Below are positions 35,827-45,022 of a stretch of 64,000 bases of DNA, piece after piece. The first letter of the stretch is position 1, and each line of letters opens with the position of its first letter. Origin of the DNA: Aequorivita sp. H23M31 (GTDB lineage: Bacteria > Bacteroidota > Bacteroidia > Flavobacteriales > Flavobacteriaceae); contig NZ_CP034951.1 of the NCBI RefSeq assembly GCF_004022485.1, positions 3,534,001 to 3,598,000 of the forward strand. Reading direction: 5' to 3'. The notes beneath the pieces were generated by a model that saw nothing but the letters and a program-made list of their open reading frames with translations, was not told where the DNA came from and searched no databases. The translations under genes and the position numbers were made by a program.

Positions 35827-37574
35827 TAATGAACGTTTAATTGAGCTTTTATCGCGTCTATTTTTTTCTGAAGAATTTCGTCGGAATTTTCTTTTTCAGC
35901 CTGCGGGACGCTCGAATTTTTAGCGGAAGCGCCTGTAGTTACGCTTATATAGAATTTAATTTTCGGTTCTGTTCCGCTCGGTCTTGCGGCAATTTTACTT
36001 CCGTCCTCGGTATAATAAATCAAAACGTTCGATTTCGGAAGATTTAAGTTTGTGGTTTTACCTGAAGTAAAATCTGTTCGTTTATCGATCAGGATATCAT
36101 CCATTCGGCTTACCTTGCTACCGCCAATTTCCTTAAAAGGATTTTCCCGAAGCTCTTTCATCATTGCGGAAATCTCTTCAGCTCCCTCTTTTCCTTTTTT
36201 GGTTATTGAAATAAGATGTTCGCGATATTCTCCGAATTCATTATAAATGTCTTGCATATATTGGAACATGCTGCTGCCTTCTGCTTTTTTTTGGGCTGCA
36301 ATTTCGCAAGCAAGTAGGGTAGCGGTAACCGCATCTTTATCACGAACAAAATCACCAACTAAATACCCAAAACTTTCCTCTCCACCGCCTATAAATTCAA
36401 GTTCTGGATAATCTTTGATCATTTTTGCAATCCATTTAAAACCTGTAAGGCCTTCAATGTATTTAACACCATAATGATCTGCTATTTTTTCAACTAAAGG
36501 TGTGGATACGATAGTAGAGGCAACAAACTGTTTACCGTTTAGTTTTCCCGCCTTTTTCCACTGTTCCAAAAGGAAATGGGTCATCAAAACCATGGTTTGG
36601 TTTCCATTGAGCAGCTCCATTTTGTTTTCGTTATTTCTGACTGCAACTCCCAATCGGTCACAATCAGGGTCGGTACCAATAACTATATCTGCGTGTTCTT
36701 TTTCGGCCAGGTCCAAAGCCATTTTCAAAGCTGCCGGTTCTTCTGGATTTGGAGATTTTACTGTAGGAAAATCCCCATCTGGTTCTGCCTGCTCCTTCAC
36801 GATGGAAACATTTTTATAAGCAGCCTGATCCAACACCTGTGGAACCATGGTAATGGATGTTCCATGGAGTGAAGTGAAAACGATTTTTAGATTGTCCTTA
36901 GCTTCGGAAGAAGTTCCAAAAGTCCCATTTTCAATGGAAGCTTTTGCAAATGCTTCATCCACTTCGGAATCTATCAACTGTATTAAATCCTCATTTGCCT
37001 CAAATTTTGTATCCTGATATTTAAGTGAATTAATTTCTGCAATTATCTCACCATCTTGTGGCGGAACAAGTTGGCCCCCATCTTCCCAATACACTTTATA
37101 TCCGTTGTATTCAGGTGGATTATGTGAGGCAGTCAATACAATTCCTGCCTTACAATCCAAATATTTTACCGCAAAAGATAATTCTGGAGTGGGTCTTAAT
37201 TCTGAAAAAAGAAAAACTTTAATTCCATTGGCTGAAAAAACATCCGCAACCAATTTTGCAAATTCCTTGCTATTATGTCTGCAATCGAACGCAATGGCAA
37301 CTTTAATTTCTTGGTTTGGAAATTGTCTTTTGAGATAGTTTGAAAGTCCCTGAGTGTTTTTGCCCAAAGTATATTTATTTATCCTGTTGTCGCCTGCGCC
37401 CATTATGCCGCGCATTCCTCCTGTGCCGAACTCTAGATTTTTGTAAAAGGTATCTTCAAGTTTTTTTGGATCATGTGCGATCATTTCCTTGATTTCGTGT
37501 TGGATTTTCTCATCAAAAAAAGGAGTGAGCCATTGGTTGACGCGAGCTAGAATTTTTGGATCTACGTAAATCAT
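35826..37574 (-). CDS. phosphoglucomutase/phosphomannomutase family protein
   Basis: Interconverts 1- and 6-phosphates of hexoses. 582 residues, the long form common in Bacteroidota and Firmicutes. It has the active-site phosphoserine loop TASHNPPEYNGYKVYW, the metal-binding GTDPDCDRLG and the sugar-binding GGEESFGY segment, and the C-terminal phosphate loop RPSGTEPKIK. Directly upstream of the MsbA-like exporter (one-base overlap). Likely supplies sugar phosphates for envelope polymers. Confidence 0.95.
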   Translation of the reverse strand: MIYVDPKILARVNQWLTPFFDEKIQHEIKEMIAHDPKKLEDTFYKNLEFGTGGMRGIMGAGDNRINKYTLGKNTQGLSNYLKRQFPNQEIKVAIAFDCRHNSKEFAKLVADVFSANGIKVFLFSELRPTPELSFAVKYLDCKAGIVLTASHNPPEYNGYKVYWEDGGQLVPPQDGEIIAEINSLKYQDTKFEANEDLIQLIDSEVDEAFAKASIENGTFGTSSEAKDNLKIVFTSLHGTSITMVPQVLDQAAYKNVSIVKEQAEPDGDFPTVKSPNPEEPAALKMALDLAEKEHADIVIGTDPDCDRLGVAVRNNENKMELLNGNQTMVLMTHFLLEQWKKAGKLNGKQFVASTIVSTPLVEKIADHYGVKYIEGLTGFKWIAKMIKDYPELEFIGGGEESFGYLVGDFVRDKDAVTATLLACEIAAQKKAEGSSMFQYMQDIYNEFGEYREHLISITKKGKEGAEEISAMMKELRENPFKEIGGSKVSRMDDILIDKRTDFTSGKTTNLNLPKSNVLIYYTEDGSKIAARPSGTEPKIKFYISVTTGASAKNSSVPQAEKENSDEILQKKIDAIKAQLNVH

Positions 37575-37649
37575 TTTCCTTAAATTAAGGTTGCAAAAAT
37601 AGGTATTTATAAGGTGGATTTGAGAATTTTGAGTTCAATATACATTAAA

Positions 37650-37718
37650 AACTCTATGTTCTCTCTGCCTTAGTGGTGATAGAAAAATGAACCACAGAGA
37701 CACGAAGGATACAAAGCT
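37650..37718. repeat. octad repeat array (ACCACAGA type) with GTGGT/ACCAC hairpin
   Basis: Units AACCACAG, AGACACGA, AGGATACA, AAGCTCAG run end to end from 37688. Upstream, CTCTGCCTTAGTGGT can pair with ACCACAGAG, forming a loose hairpin. The array fills the gap between the mutase start and the GT2 stop and touches that stop codon. Confidence 0.6.
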
Positions 37719-38659
37719 CAGATTTGTTCCTTAATAATATAATTTCGGGAATCTCTTTTACTTCTAAGTATCAGTTCGCCCAAGAAACCGGCCAGAAAGA
37801 GTTGTGTCCCCAAAATCATCGCGGTAAGTGCTATAAAGAATTGGGGTCTCTCGGTAATAAGCCTGCCATGAGGATTCAAGAATAATTTGTCTATTCCTAA
37901 ATATAAAGCCAGTAAAAATCCGATAACGTGCATAATGGCACCCCAAGCCCCAAAAAGATGCATAGGCCGTTTTCCAAATCGCGATAAAAACCAAATTGTA
38001 ATTAGGTCTAGAAATCCCCGAATAAAGCGTTCGCTACCAAATTTGGTACTTCCAAATTTTCGTGCCTGATGGTGAACGGGTTTTTCCGAGATTTTTGTAA
38101 ATCCTGCGTTTTTTGCCAGAACTGGAATGTAACGGTGCATTTCTCCCGTGACCTCAATCGCTTTTACAACATTTCTTTTATAAGCTTTTAATCCACAATT
38201 AAAGTCATGTAATTTTACTCCGGAGGTTTTTCTTGCCGCGTAATTAAACAACTTTGAAGGTAGATTTTTACTGAGAACAGAGTCGTAGCGCTTTTTTTTC
38301 CATCCTGAAACAAGATCGAAATTGTCCACGGTTATCATCCTATACATTTCCGGAATTTCCTCTGGGCTATCCTGTAAATCGGCATCCATAGTGAAAATGA
38401 CATCCCCTTGGGCGGCAGAAAAACCCGCGTGCAAAGCTTGGGACTTCCCATAATTTCTTTGAAAACGAATGCCTTTAACTTCTGGATGTTCCCCGGCGAG
38501 TGATTCTATAATATTCCAGGAATCGTCGGTACTGCCATCGTCTATAAATATGAGCTCATATAAAAAACCATTGGATTGCATAACGGTCGCAATCCAATGG
38601 TATAATTCAGTAAGCGATTCCTCTTCGTTGAGAAGTGGGATGACGATGGAAATATTCAT
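37718..38659 (-). CDS. GT2 glycosyltransferase with C-terminal membrane helices
   Basis: 313 residues, ArnC/GtrB-type polyprenyl-phosphate glycosyltransferase. VIPLLNEEESL start, DDGSTDDSW, and metal-binding DADLQDSPEE in the first 110 residues; two membrane helices (about 232-255 and 272-294) at the end. Such enzymes load a sugar onto undecaprenyl phosphate for transfer outside. Starts four bases after the DUF4199 gene, probably one operon. Confidence 0.9.
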   Translation of the reverse strand: MNISIVIPLLNEEESLTELYHWIATVMQSNGFLYELIFIDDGSTDDSWNIIESLAGEHPEVKGIRFQRNYGKSQALHAGFSAAQGDVIFTMDADLQDSPEEIPEMYRMITVDNFDLVSGWKKKRYDSVLSKNLPSKLFNYAARKTSGVKLHDFNCGLKAYKRNVVKAIEVTGEMHRYIPVLAKNAGFTKISEKPVHHQARKFGSTKFGSERFIRGFLDLITIWFLSRFGKRPMHLFGAWGAIMHVIGFLLALYLGIDKLFLNPHGRLITERPQFFIALTAMILGTQLFLAGFLGELILRSKRDSRNYIIKEQI

Positions 38660-38663
38660 TCAG

Positions 38664-39197
38664 TTATTCAAATTGGTGAGGTGGATTTCTCTTCATGATC
38701 AAACCAGCAATAAGGGAGATGATAAATCCGAAAAACAAAACGCTGATAAGGGCAAAAGCAGACATCCACAATGGCGACATAAATTTGGCCGACATATCCA
38801 TTGCCATATCAATTTCTTTCTGGCTCATATTAGGATTGCTCTGCACCATTTGGTCGTGAGTAAACTCTAAGGTCTTTTGCACATAGTCCGGATCGATATA
38901 ATTCATAAAGAAATAATTAAAAATAACACCGATTATTCCAGCGATCAAACTTATAGCTACGCCTGTTTTTAGTGCTTGGCCGAGGGTAAGAAAGCCTGCA
39001 TTTGCCGTTCTATACGCTTTTAACCCCAAGACAACGATACCCACAGAGATAACCAATTGCAATACAGTCAGCCAAATTGGGCGATCTATGTGTGCGTCCA
39101 TGACAAACGCAATTACTTGTAAGGCAATAGATAGAAGGGCTAATAAAACCCCGTAATTAAGAGCGATAGTTTTAATCGAAGGTTGATTTGTTTCCAT
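38664..39197 (-). CDS. DUF4199 membrane protein (second copy)
   Basis: 177 residues from ATG 39197 with four membrane helices and an amphipathic loop rich in methionine before the last helix (KEIDMAMDMSAKFMSPLWM). Same family as the gene at 26211-26687. An ATG at 39236 would add 13 residues. Upstream of, and four bases from, the GT2 gene. Confidence 0.85.
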   Translation of the reverse strand: METNQPSIKTIALNYGVLLALLSIALQVIAFVMDAHIDRPIWLTVLQLVISVGIVVLGLKAYRTANAGFLTLGQALKTGVAISLIAGIIGVIFNYFFMNYIDPDYVQKTLEFTHDQMVQSNPNMSQKEIDMAMDMSAKFMSPLWMSAFALISVLFFGFIISLIAGLIMKRNPPHQFE

Positions 39198-39273
39198 GTT
39201 GATTTGGTTTTTATACTTGCTAAACTTGCTTAACAAGTGGTTCGGTTGTTAGTAAACAAAGATAACAAAACGT

Positions 39274-39281
39274 TACATTTG
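39274..39281 (+). promoter_or_regulatory. upstream copy of the TACATTTG promoter box
   Basis: GTTACATTTGCTAAC at 39272-39286 nearly repeats GTTACATTTGCAAAC at 39342-39356, the box used by rpmE2. Fits the -7 consensus; its role as a second start site is inference. Confidence 0.4.
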
Positions 39282-39317
39282 CTAACAATTCTCATTTGAT
39301 TTAAAAAAGTATATTTT

Positions 39318-39351
39318 TTTGTTGCTGATTTCCATTTATTGGTTACATTTG
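39318..39351 (+). promoter_or_regulatory. rpmE2 promoter
   Basis: TTTG at 39318-39321 and TACATTTG at 39344-39351, 22 bases apart, an exact Bacteroidota promoter pair. The ATG lies 53 bases downstream. Confidence 0.75.
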
Positions 39352-39404
39352 CAAACTCAAATCCGAAAAGATTCGGGTGAGTGTATTTTAAAATATTTAG
39401 AGTA

Positions 39405-39686
39405 ATGAAAAAAGGTATCCATCCAGAAAATTATAGACTAGTTGCTTTTAAGGATATGAGTAACGACGAAGTTTTCCTGACAAAATCAACTGCGGACACA
39501 AAAGAAACTCTTGAGGTAGATGGTGTTGAATATCCTTTGGTAAAGATGGAGATTTCCCGGACTTCACATCCTTTTTACACTGGAAAAGCAAAACTTATCG
39601 ATACTGCAGGACGAATTGACAAATTCAGAAACAAATACGACAAGTTTAAAAAGACGACTACTAAAGAAACAGAAACTGAGAACTAA
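39405..39686 (+). CDS. rpmE2: 50S ribosomal protein L31, type B
   Basis: 93 residues, beginning [13 protein letters not shown]. It is the zinc-free (C-minus, type B) form: no cysteine is present, whereas the zinc form has a CxxC pair. It contains the family [11 protein letters not shown] segment. The ATG at 39405 was chosen; an upstream ATG at 39381 adds eight unrelated residues. A clear promoter precedes and a hairpin terminator follows. Confidence 0.96.
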   Translation: MKKGIHPENYRLVAFKDMSNDEVFLTKSTADTKETLEVDGVEYPLVKMEISRTSHPFYTGKAKLIDTAGRIDKFRNKYDKFKKTTTKETETEN

Positions 39687-39705
39687 TTCTCAGCTTATAA
39701 TATTT

Positions 39706-39745
39706 GCGAAAGCCTTCGAGAAATCGGAGGCTTTCTTATTTTAAT
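39706..39745 (+). terminator. terminator of rpmE2
   Basis: GAAAGCC (39708-39714) pairs with GGCTTTC (39729-39735), extended by TTCGA/TCGGA pairing around a GAAA loop, then a T-rich tail. Confidence 0.85.
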
Positions 39746-39794
39746 GAATATGTACAGAAAATCGATAATTCCTTCTTTATTTTTTATTAATATT

Positions 39795-39840
39795 GAAACA
39801 AGAAACTAGAAACTAGAAACCGAACTAGAAGCCAGGAACC
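39795..39840. repeat. heptad repeat array (AGAAACT unit)
   Basis: Tandem AGAAACT, AGAAACT, AGAAACC then degenerate GAACTAGAAGCCAGGAACC, ending ten bases before the GlmU-like ATG. Same class as the arrays at 14885, 43489 and 58879. Confidence 0.7.
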
Positions 39841-39849
39841 TTTTTCATC

Positions 39850-41025
39850 ATGAACTATATTCTCTTTGACGGCAACGTACGCAACCAATTATTACCATTC
39901 ACATTCACCCGGCCCGTAGCCGATATTCGGGTGGGGATTCTAACCATCAGGGAAAAGTGGGAACATTTTCTGGGATTTACTACAACCACGGTAACTGAGG
40001 ATTATCTTTCTGAAAAATATCCTTTTCTCGAACTTGAGAAAAACATTTTGATTAACGGTTCCTTCATTCCCTCTCAAAACCTTGCGAATATTGTTAAGGG
40101 CCTTGAGGAAAACCAGGCAGTATTTTTTGAGGACGAGCCCATAGCTTTTTTTACCACGGAAGGGCAGGAAGTGGATTTCGATAGCTATGATATCATTCAA
40201 TATGCTTATCATGATGTTTTGCGAATAGAAAATACTTGGGATATTTTTTCAAAAAATGGTGAAGCGATAAAGCGCGATTTTGAAACGCTTACAAAGGGTA
40301 GGGTTTCGCAACCACTTCCAGACAATATTTGGGCAAAAAACCGGGAGGATATTTTTATTGAGGAAGGAGCTAAAATTGATTTTTGTACTCTAAATGCTTC
40401 CGAGGGACCTATCTATATCGGGAAAGATGCGGAGATTATGGAAGGTTCCTTAATCCGTGGACCCTTTGCGCTTTGCGAACACGCAGTTTTAAAAATGGGG
40501 GCGAAAATATATAGCAACACTACAATTGGTCCACATTGTAGGGTTGGTGGAGAAGTGAACAACTCCGTTCTTTTTGGATATTCAAACAAAGGTCATGACG
40601 GTTTTCTAGGAAATTCAGTTTTGGGAGAGTGGTGCAATTTGGGTGCGGATACCAACAATTCTAATCTCAAGAATAATTACGCCGAAGTACGTTTATGGGA
40701 TTATGAAGCTAGAAATTTTAAACGTACAGGCCTACAATTCTGTGGCCTGATGATGGGCGATCACAGTAAATGTGGCATCAATACTATGTTCAATACTGGA
40801 ACGGTAGTAGGAGTTAGTGCCAATATTTTTGGAAGTGGGTTTCCAAGAAATTTTATTCCCAGCTTCAGTTGGGGAGGAAGTGGAGGTTATACTACTTATA
40901 AAACCGATAAGGCGTATGAAGTTGCAAAAATTGTAATGTCCCGACGAAATGTCGATTTTTCAGATGTGGATGCGAAAATTCTGGATTACGTTTTTGAGAC
41001 AACCGCTGAGTGGCGAAGGGAGTAG
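39850..41025 (+). CDS. GlmU-like putative sugar nucleotidyltransferase
   Basis: 391 residues. N-terminal domain (about 1-170) resembles a Bacteroidota-specific relative of nucleotidyltransferases; the usual GxGxR loop is replaced by FDGNVRNQLLPFTFTRPVADIR. The second half is a left-handed beta-helix with hexapeptide repeats (IYIGKDAEIMEGSLIRGP, AKIYSNTTIGPHCRVGGEV) like GlmU's acetyltransferase part. It may activate N-acetylated sugars, but catalytic residues cannot be confirmed. Starts right after a heptad repeat array. Confidence 0.85.
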   Translation: MNYILFDGNVRNQLLPFTFTRPVADIRVGILTIREKWEHFLGFTTTTVTEDYLSEKYPFLELEKNILINGSFIPSQNLANIVKGLEENQAVFFEDEPIAFFTTEGQEVDFDSYDIIQYAYHDVLRIENTWDIFSKNGEAIKRDFETLTKGRVSQPLPDNIWAKNREDIFIEEGAKIDFCTLNASEGPIYIGKDAEIMEGSLIRGPFALCEHAVLKMGAKIYSNTTIGPHCRVGGEVNNSVLFGYSNKGHDGFLGNSVLGEWCNLGADTNNSNLKNNYAEVRLWDYEARNFKRTGLQFCGLMMGDHSKCGINTMFNTGTVVGVSANIFGSGFPRNFIPSFSWGGSGGYTTYKTDKAYEVAKIVMSRRNVDFSDVDAKILDYVFETTAEWRRE

Positions 41026-41043
41026 GTTTAAAATTATACTATT

Positions 41044-41325
41044 TTAGTGATAGAATAGAAAATAAACTACTATCCCAACGAAGAATATCATGGTAGTGCC
41101 AAATACAATTGTGACAATTATCAGACGACGACGCTCTTCTTTCTTCAAATTTTGTTTAAAAGTGTCGAATTGCTGCGGAGACATTTTTTTATAATCAATG
41201 ATCTTTGCGGAATTGGGATATTTTGAGGGAATATCTTTTTCAAAATAATTATTCCGTTTAGCCAATTGCTTCGCATTGTTGCGAAGGGTAAGAATCATTG
41301 CAGCGGCTGAACCTCCAAATCCCAT
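41044..41325 (-). CDS. small single-pass membrane protein
   Basis: 93 residues with a polar, basic N-terminal two thirds (ALRNNAKQL-type and KKMSPQQFDTFKQNLKKEERRR) and one C-terminal membrane helix (about 71-91, IIVTIVFGTTMIFFVGIVVYF). No signal peptide. Conserved-looking in Flavobacteriia but of unknown function. Converges with the GlmU-like gene. Confidence 0.7.
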   Translation of the reverse strand: MGFGGSAAAMILTLRNNAKQLAKRNNYFEKDIPSKYPNSAKIIDYKKMSPQQFDTFKQNLKKEERRRLIIVTIVFGTTMIFFVGIVVYFLFYH

Positions 41326-41434
41326 ACTTCTAATTTGCTATTTCCAGTAAGATATAAATTTTGATTAAGAAAACACAATCTAGTTTCCGTTCGTCTTTTT
41401 ATACTTTTAGCCCATTATTCAAACCCGAACACAA

Positions 41435-43081
41435 TTATTCAGATTTTTTAACGTGCTTTAATATCAAAAAGTTCTGTGGATTTATGCCAAGACCCGTAAC
41501 TTTCTTGTTGACAAACCGAACTGCCATGTCGTAGAATAAAGGTACTACTGCGGCTTCCTCAATAATTATGGAATCCATTTTTACGTAGAGTAGCTTTCGT
41601 TCATCTATATTCGAAATTTTGAGGGATTTCTCATAAATTGAGTCATAAGAAACATTTTTAAAGTGCATATAGTTTGGTCCGTTAGGCGCAAAATTTGGGC
41701 TGTAAAATAGGGAGAGATAATTTTCAGAATCAGGATAATCAGCTATCCAGCTCGCTCTGAAAATATCCAATTCTCCAGTGCTTTTCATCTGCCGAAGTGT
41801 GGAAGGTGGCATAACATCTATCGTTACCCCAATTCCTATTTTTTCTAATTCTCTCTGAATATATTCACATAAATCCAAATACTGACTGTTAGTGCCAATG
41901 GTAATTCTTGGATCTTGATCCCCTGTTTCATTTTTATATTGTTGGATCAATTTTTTTGCTTTTTCAGATTGAAAAGTATAACCATCAATCTCATCATAAC
42001 CTGGCAGACCTTTAGGAATAAATCCGTGAATAGCTGGAATACCCATTCCATTCCGCAGATAAGTGACCATTTTCTGTCTATCGAATCCATAGTTTATCGC
42101 TTGACGCAGTGCTTTGCTTCTTATCTCCTCGGATTTGCTTCCCAAGAAAAATCCAAGATATTCGGTATTTAAATAGGGCCCCGTTATCATATAAAAATCA
42201 TCTTGATATTTTGGCTGGAGCTTGCCTCGTGTGGTTAGAAGTTCGTCTTTGTAGCTATTGTCAAGACCGGAGATAAAATCCAATTTACCTTGGGCAAACT
42301 GAAGGAATTCACTTTGCTTATCAGGCAGAAAGGTAATGGCAACCGCCTCAAGATACGGAAGACGTGTTCCATTCTCATCTTTTTCAAAATATAGGGGATT
42401 CCTTCTAAACACCAATTTCACGTTTTCTTCCCACATTTTAAACTGGAACGGCCCTGTTCCCACGGGATTTCTTCGGAATTCATTCCCATAATGTTCTACG
42501 GCCTCTTTTGGGACAACTGAGCAATATCGCATTGAAAGCAGCCCAAGAAATGCCGGAAAAGGTTGTTTCAATTGGATAACCAAGGTAGTATCATTTTCGG
42601 CTCGATAAGATTCAATATTGCTCATTACCCAACTGCCGGAGGACGCTACTTTTTCATCGGTCAAGCGGTTGAAGCTATATACAAAATCTGAGGCTTTTAC
42701 CGTTCGGGTTGAGTCCTTTCCGAATACTTTGTTTTTATGAAAATAAACATCATCCCGAATATAGAATGTATAGGTATTGGTGGAATCGTTGATTACCCAG
42801 TTCTTGGCGATATCAGGCTTAATATTTAAAGAATCGTCCAGCTGCACCAAGCCATTAAACAACTGGTTATCGGGCCAAATGGCCTGTGGATTTCTTGCAA
42901 ATGCAGGATCTAAGGTAGGGATGTTTCCATGCTCATTATAGCGAAAAACCTGGTGATCACGGTTTTCATCTGTTTGGTTTTTGCAGGAGAGGAAGGTCAT
43001 AGTCAAAATTCCCATTAATAGCAAAAGGAGGGATGTTGGATGTTGGGTGCGGAGGGCAGTTCCGTATTTTTTTGATACCAT
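41435..43081 (-). CDS. peptide/oligopeptide ABC transporter substrate-binding lipoprotein
   Basis: Family-5 (OppA/DppA-like) binding protein, 548 residues from ATG 43081. The signal peptide has lipobox FLSC followed by Lys, so it is lipid-anchored. The fold is visible through YNEHGNIPTLDPAFARNP, NRLTDEKVASSGSWVMSNIESY and the late YPDSENYLSLFYSPN. An ATG at 43138 would lie inside the neighbouring pseudogene. No permease or ATPase genes are adjacent. Confidence 0.9.
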   Translation of the reverse strand: MVSKKYGTALRTQHPTSLLLLLMGILTMTFLSCKNQTDENRDHQVFRYNEHGNIPTLDPAFARNPQAIWPDNQLFNGLVQLDDSLNIKPDIAKNWVINDSTNTYTFYIRDDVYFHKNKVFGKDSTRTVKASDFVYSFNRLTDEKVASSGSWVMSNIESYRAENDTTLVIQLKQPFPAFLGLLSMRYCSVVPKEAVEHYGNEFRRNPVGTGPFQFKMWEENVKLVFRRNPLYFEKDENGTRLPYLEAVAITFLPDKQSEFLQFAQGKLDFISGLDNSYKDELLTTRGKLQPKYQDDFYMITGPYLNTEYLGFFLGSKSEEIRSKALRQAINYGFDRQKMVTYLRNGMGIPAIHGFIPKGLPGYDEIDGYTFQSEKAKKLIQQYKNETGDQDPRITIGTNSQYLDLCEYIQRELEKIGIGVTIDVMPPSTLRQMKSTGELDIFRASWIADYPDSENYLSLFYSPNFAPNGPNYMHFKNVSYDSIYEKSLKISNIDERKLLYVKMDSIIIEEAAVVPLFYDMAVRFVNKKVTGLGINPQNFLILKHVKKSE

Positions 43082-43086
43082 TTCGG

Positions 43087-43444
43087 TTATAGAAAATTTT
43101 TTCGGTAGGCAATGATCATATTCATTAAATAATAACAAAAATCATACTTTTTCTGAAAATATTATTGATCAATATAGTTTCGGTTTCTAGCCTTAAAAAA
43201 GCAGATTACCAGAAGGAATTGAATATCCCAAGAATTTCTTTTGTTCCGCATTGGATGGTAAAATGCAACCTTCGGAAATATTTAAGGCGATTGAATCAGC
43301 GGCTCTTCGAATTTGGCTTGAATGATTGAAAATTTCTTTTTTCGGAAACGTGTCTCCTATTGTATCCACATCCTCTCCAAATTCCATGGCTTTTTTCCAG
43401 ATTTCCAATTTTTCGAATATGAAGCTCATAATATCTTTTTCCAA
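43087..43444 (-). pseudogene. four-helix-bundle protein (S23/IVS family), broken
   Basis: Encodes about 83 residues of the family (EKLEIWKKAMEFGEDV, SSQIRRAADSIALNISEG, KKFLGYS), then frame and stop diverge at 43193. The missing C-terminal half is recoverable in another frame downstream (FKARNRNYID, then a TAA, then YFQKKYDFCYYLMNMIIAYRK), ending at 43087. So one frameshift (with a few lost codons) and one in-frame stop inactivate it. These proteins are about 115-120 residues long when intact. A heptad array lies directly upstream. Confidence 0.8.
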
Positions 43445-43488
43445 ATATAAGGCTTCATTTGCTTTTTTAGGTTCTTTTTCAAATTATC

Positions 43489-43553
43489 CGTCACCCAGCA
43501 TGCGTCACCCGTTACCCGTCACCCGTCACCCAACATCTAACATCAAGCACCCG
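43489..43553. repeat. heptad repeat array (CGTCACC unit)
   Basis: Nine or ten consecutive 7-base units: CGTCACC, CAGCATG, CGTCACC, CGTTACC, CGTCACC, CGTCACC, CAACATC, TAACATC, AAGCACC. Strongly G-poor on the plus strand. Sits between the broken four-helix-bundle gene and the mtaB promoter. Confidence 0.85.
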
Positions 43554-43571
43554 GAATTATACAGAATATCT

Positions 43572-43579
43572 TATATTTG
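43572..43579 (+). promoter_or_regulatory. -7 element of mtaB
   Basis: TATATTTG, an exact match to TAnnTTTG, ending 16 bases before the mtaB ATG. It excludes the long in-frame upstream extension. Confidence 0.65.
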
Positions 43580-43595
43580 TAACCTAATTAATATT

Positions 43596-44927
43596 ATGGA
43601 TTCACCAAAAAAAGTAGCTTTTTATACCCTTGGATGCAAACTGAATTTCAGTGAGACTTCCACGATTGCACGAAGTTTTGAAAATGAAGGATTTGATCGG
43701 GTGGATTTTAGCGAAAAAGCGGATATCTATGTTATCAATACCTGTAGTGTTACCGAAAATGCGGATAAACGTTTTAAGACAATAGTAAAACAGGCGCAGA
43801 AAGCAAATCCTAAAGCATTTGTGGCCGCCGTAGGTTGTTATGCCCAATTGAAACCGCACGAATTGGCAGATGTGGATGGAGTAGATCTGGTTTTGGGAGC
43901 TACCGAAAAATTCAAGATCACTGATTACATAAACGATCTTTCTAAAAATGATTTTGGTGAAGTGCATTCCTGTGAAATTGAAGAAGCCGATTTTTATGTA
44001 GGATCTTATTCGTTGGGGGATCGTACCCGAGCATTTTTAAAGGTCCAAGATGGGTGTGATTATAAATGTACCTATTGCACGATTCCATTAGCGAGGGGCA
44101 TCTCCAGAAGTGATACTTTAGAAAATGTTTTAAAAAATGCCTCAGATATTTCGCAACAGGGCATAAAGGAAATCGTGCTTACCGGCGTAAATATTGGGGA
44201 CTACGGAAAAGGAGAGTTCGGGAACAAAAAACATGAGCATACTTTTTTTGAATTGGTTCAGGCACTGGATGAGGTGGAGGGTATTGAAAGATTACGAATC
44301 TCTTCAATTGAACCGAATTTGCTGAGAGATGAAATCATCGAATTTGTATCCAGGTCCAGAACCTTTGTGCCGCATTTTCACATCCCATTGCAAAGTGGTA
44401 GTAATGATGTTCTCAAATTGATGCGTCGTAGGTATATGCGGGAACTTTATGTGGAAAGAGTGGGGCGGATTAGGGAATTGATGCCTGATGCTTGCATTGG
44501 AGTAGATGTAATTGTAGGATTTCCAGGAGAAACAGATGATCGATTTTTGGAAACTTATAATTTTTTAAATCAATTGGATGTTTCCTATTTGCACGTCTTT
44601 ACCTACTCCGAACGTGACAATACGCCTGCAGCTGAAATGAAAGATGTCGTATCCCAAAAAGTGAGAAATAAAAGGAGTAAGATGCTGCGCGGGCTCTCCG
44701 TAAAAAAGAGAAGAGCGTTTTATGAGAGCCAAATAGGAACAACCCGAACGGTTCTCTTTGAAGGTGAAAACAAACTGGGTTATATTCACGGATTTACGGA
44801 AAATTATGTAAAAGTTAAGGCTCCATGGAATCCCGAATGGGTAAATACCCTCCAAGAAGTTATTCTTTCAGGAATTGATGCTGATGGTTTGGTACGATTC
44901 AAAACAATCCAGGAAGTTTCGGTTTAG
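43596..44927 (+). CDS. mtaB: tRNA t6A37 methylthiotransferase MtaB
   Basis: Radical SAM enzyme that turns t6A37 into ms2t6A37 in tRNA. 443 residues from ATG 43596 (MDSPKKVAFYTLGCKLNFSET). It has the N-terminal UPF0004 cysteines (GCKLNFSE, NTCSVTENA, GCYAQ), the radical-SAM triad CDYKCTYCTIP and a C-terminal TRAM-like part. An open frame extends 90 codons upstream to 43326, but its sequence comes from the heptad array and the pseudogene, and the promoter box at 43572-43579 rules it out. Confidence 0.95.
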   Translation: MDSPKKVAFYTLGCKLNFSETSTIARSFENEGFDRVDFSEKADIYVINTCSVTENADKRFKTIVKQAQKANPKAFVAAVGCYAQLKPHELADVDGVDLVLGATEKFKITDYINDLSKNDFGEVHSCEIEEADFYVGSYSLGDRTRAFLKVQDGCDYKCTYCTIPLARGISRSDTLENVLKNASDISQQGIKEIVLTGVNIGDYGKGEFGNKKHEHTFFELVQALDEVEGIERLRISSIEPNLLRDEIIEFVSRSRTFVPHFHIPLQSGSNDVLKLMRRRYMRELYVERVGRIRELMPDACIGVDVIVGFPGETDDRFLETYNFLNQLDVSYLHVFTYSERDNTPAAEMKDVVSQKVRNKRSKMLRGLSVKKRRAFYESQIGTTRTVLFEGENKLGYIHGFTENYVKVKAPWNPEWVNTLQEVILSGIDADGLVRFKTIQEVSV

Positions 44928-45022
44928 CCCCATTTAATTAGCAAAGGGATCTATTACTTCCAGATTTAGAAAGTAATTTTTTGAAGGATAGGTAGTAATT
45001 TAAAAATTTATGAATCAGTAAA

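Noticed and set aside
43489..43553. CRISPR-like array
   Set aside because: Units are 7 bases with no spacers of constant length and no cas genes nearby.
43326..43595. 90-codon extension of mtaB
   Set aside because: It is antisense to the broken four-helix-bundle gene and reads through the heptad array; the promoter box at 43572-43579 comes later.
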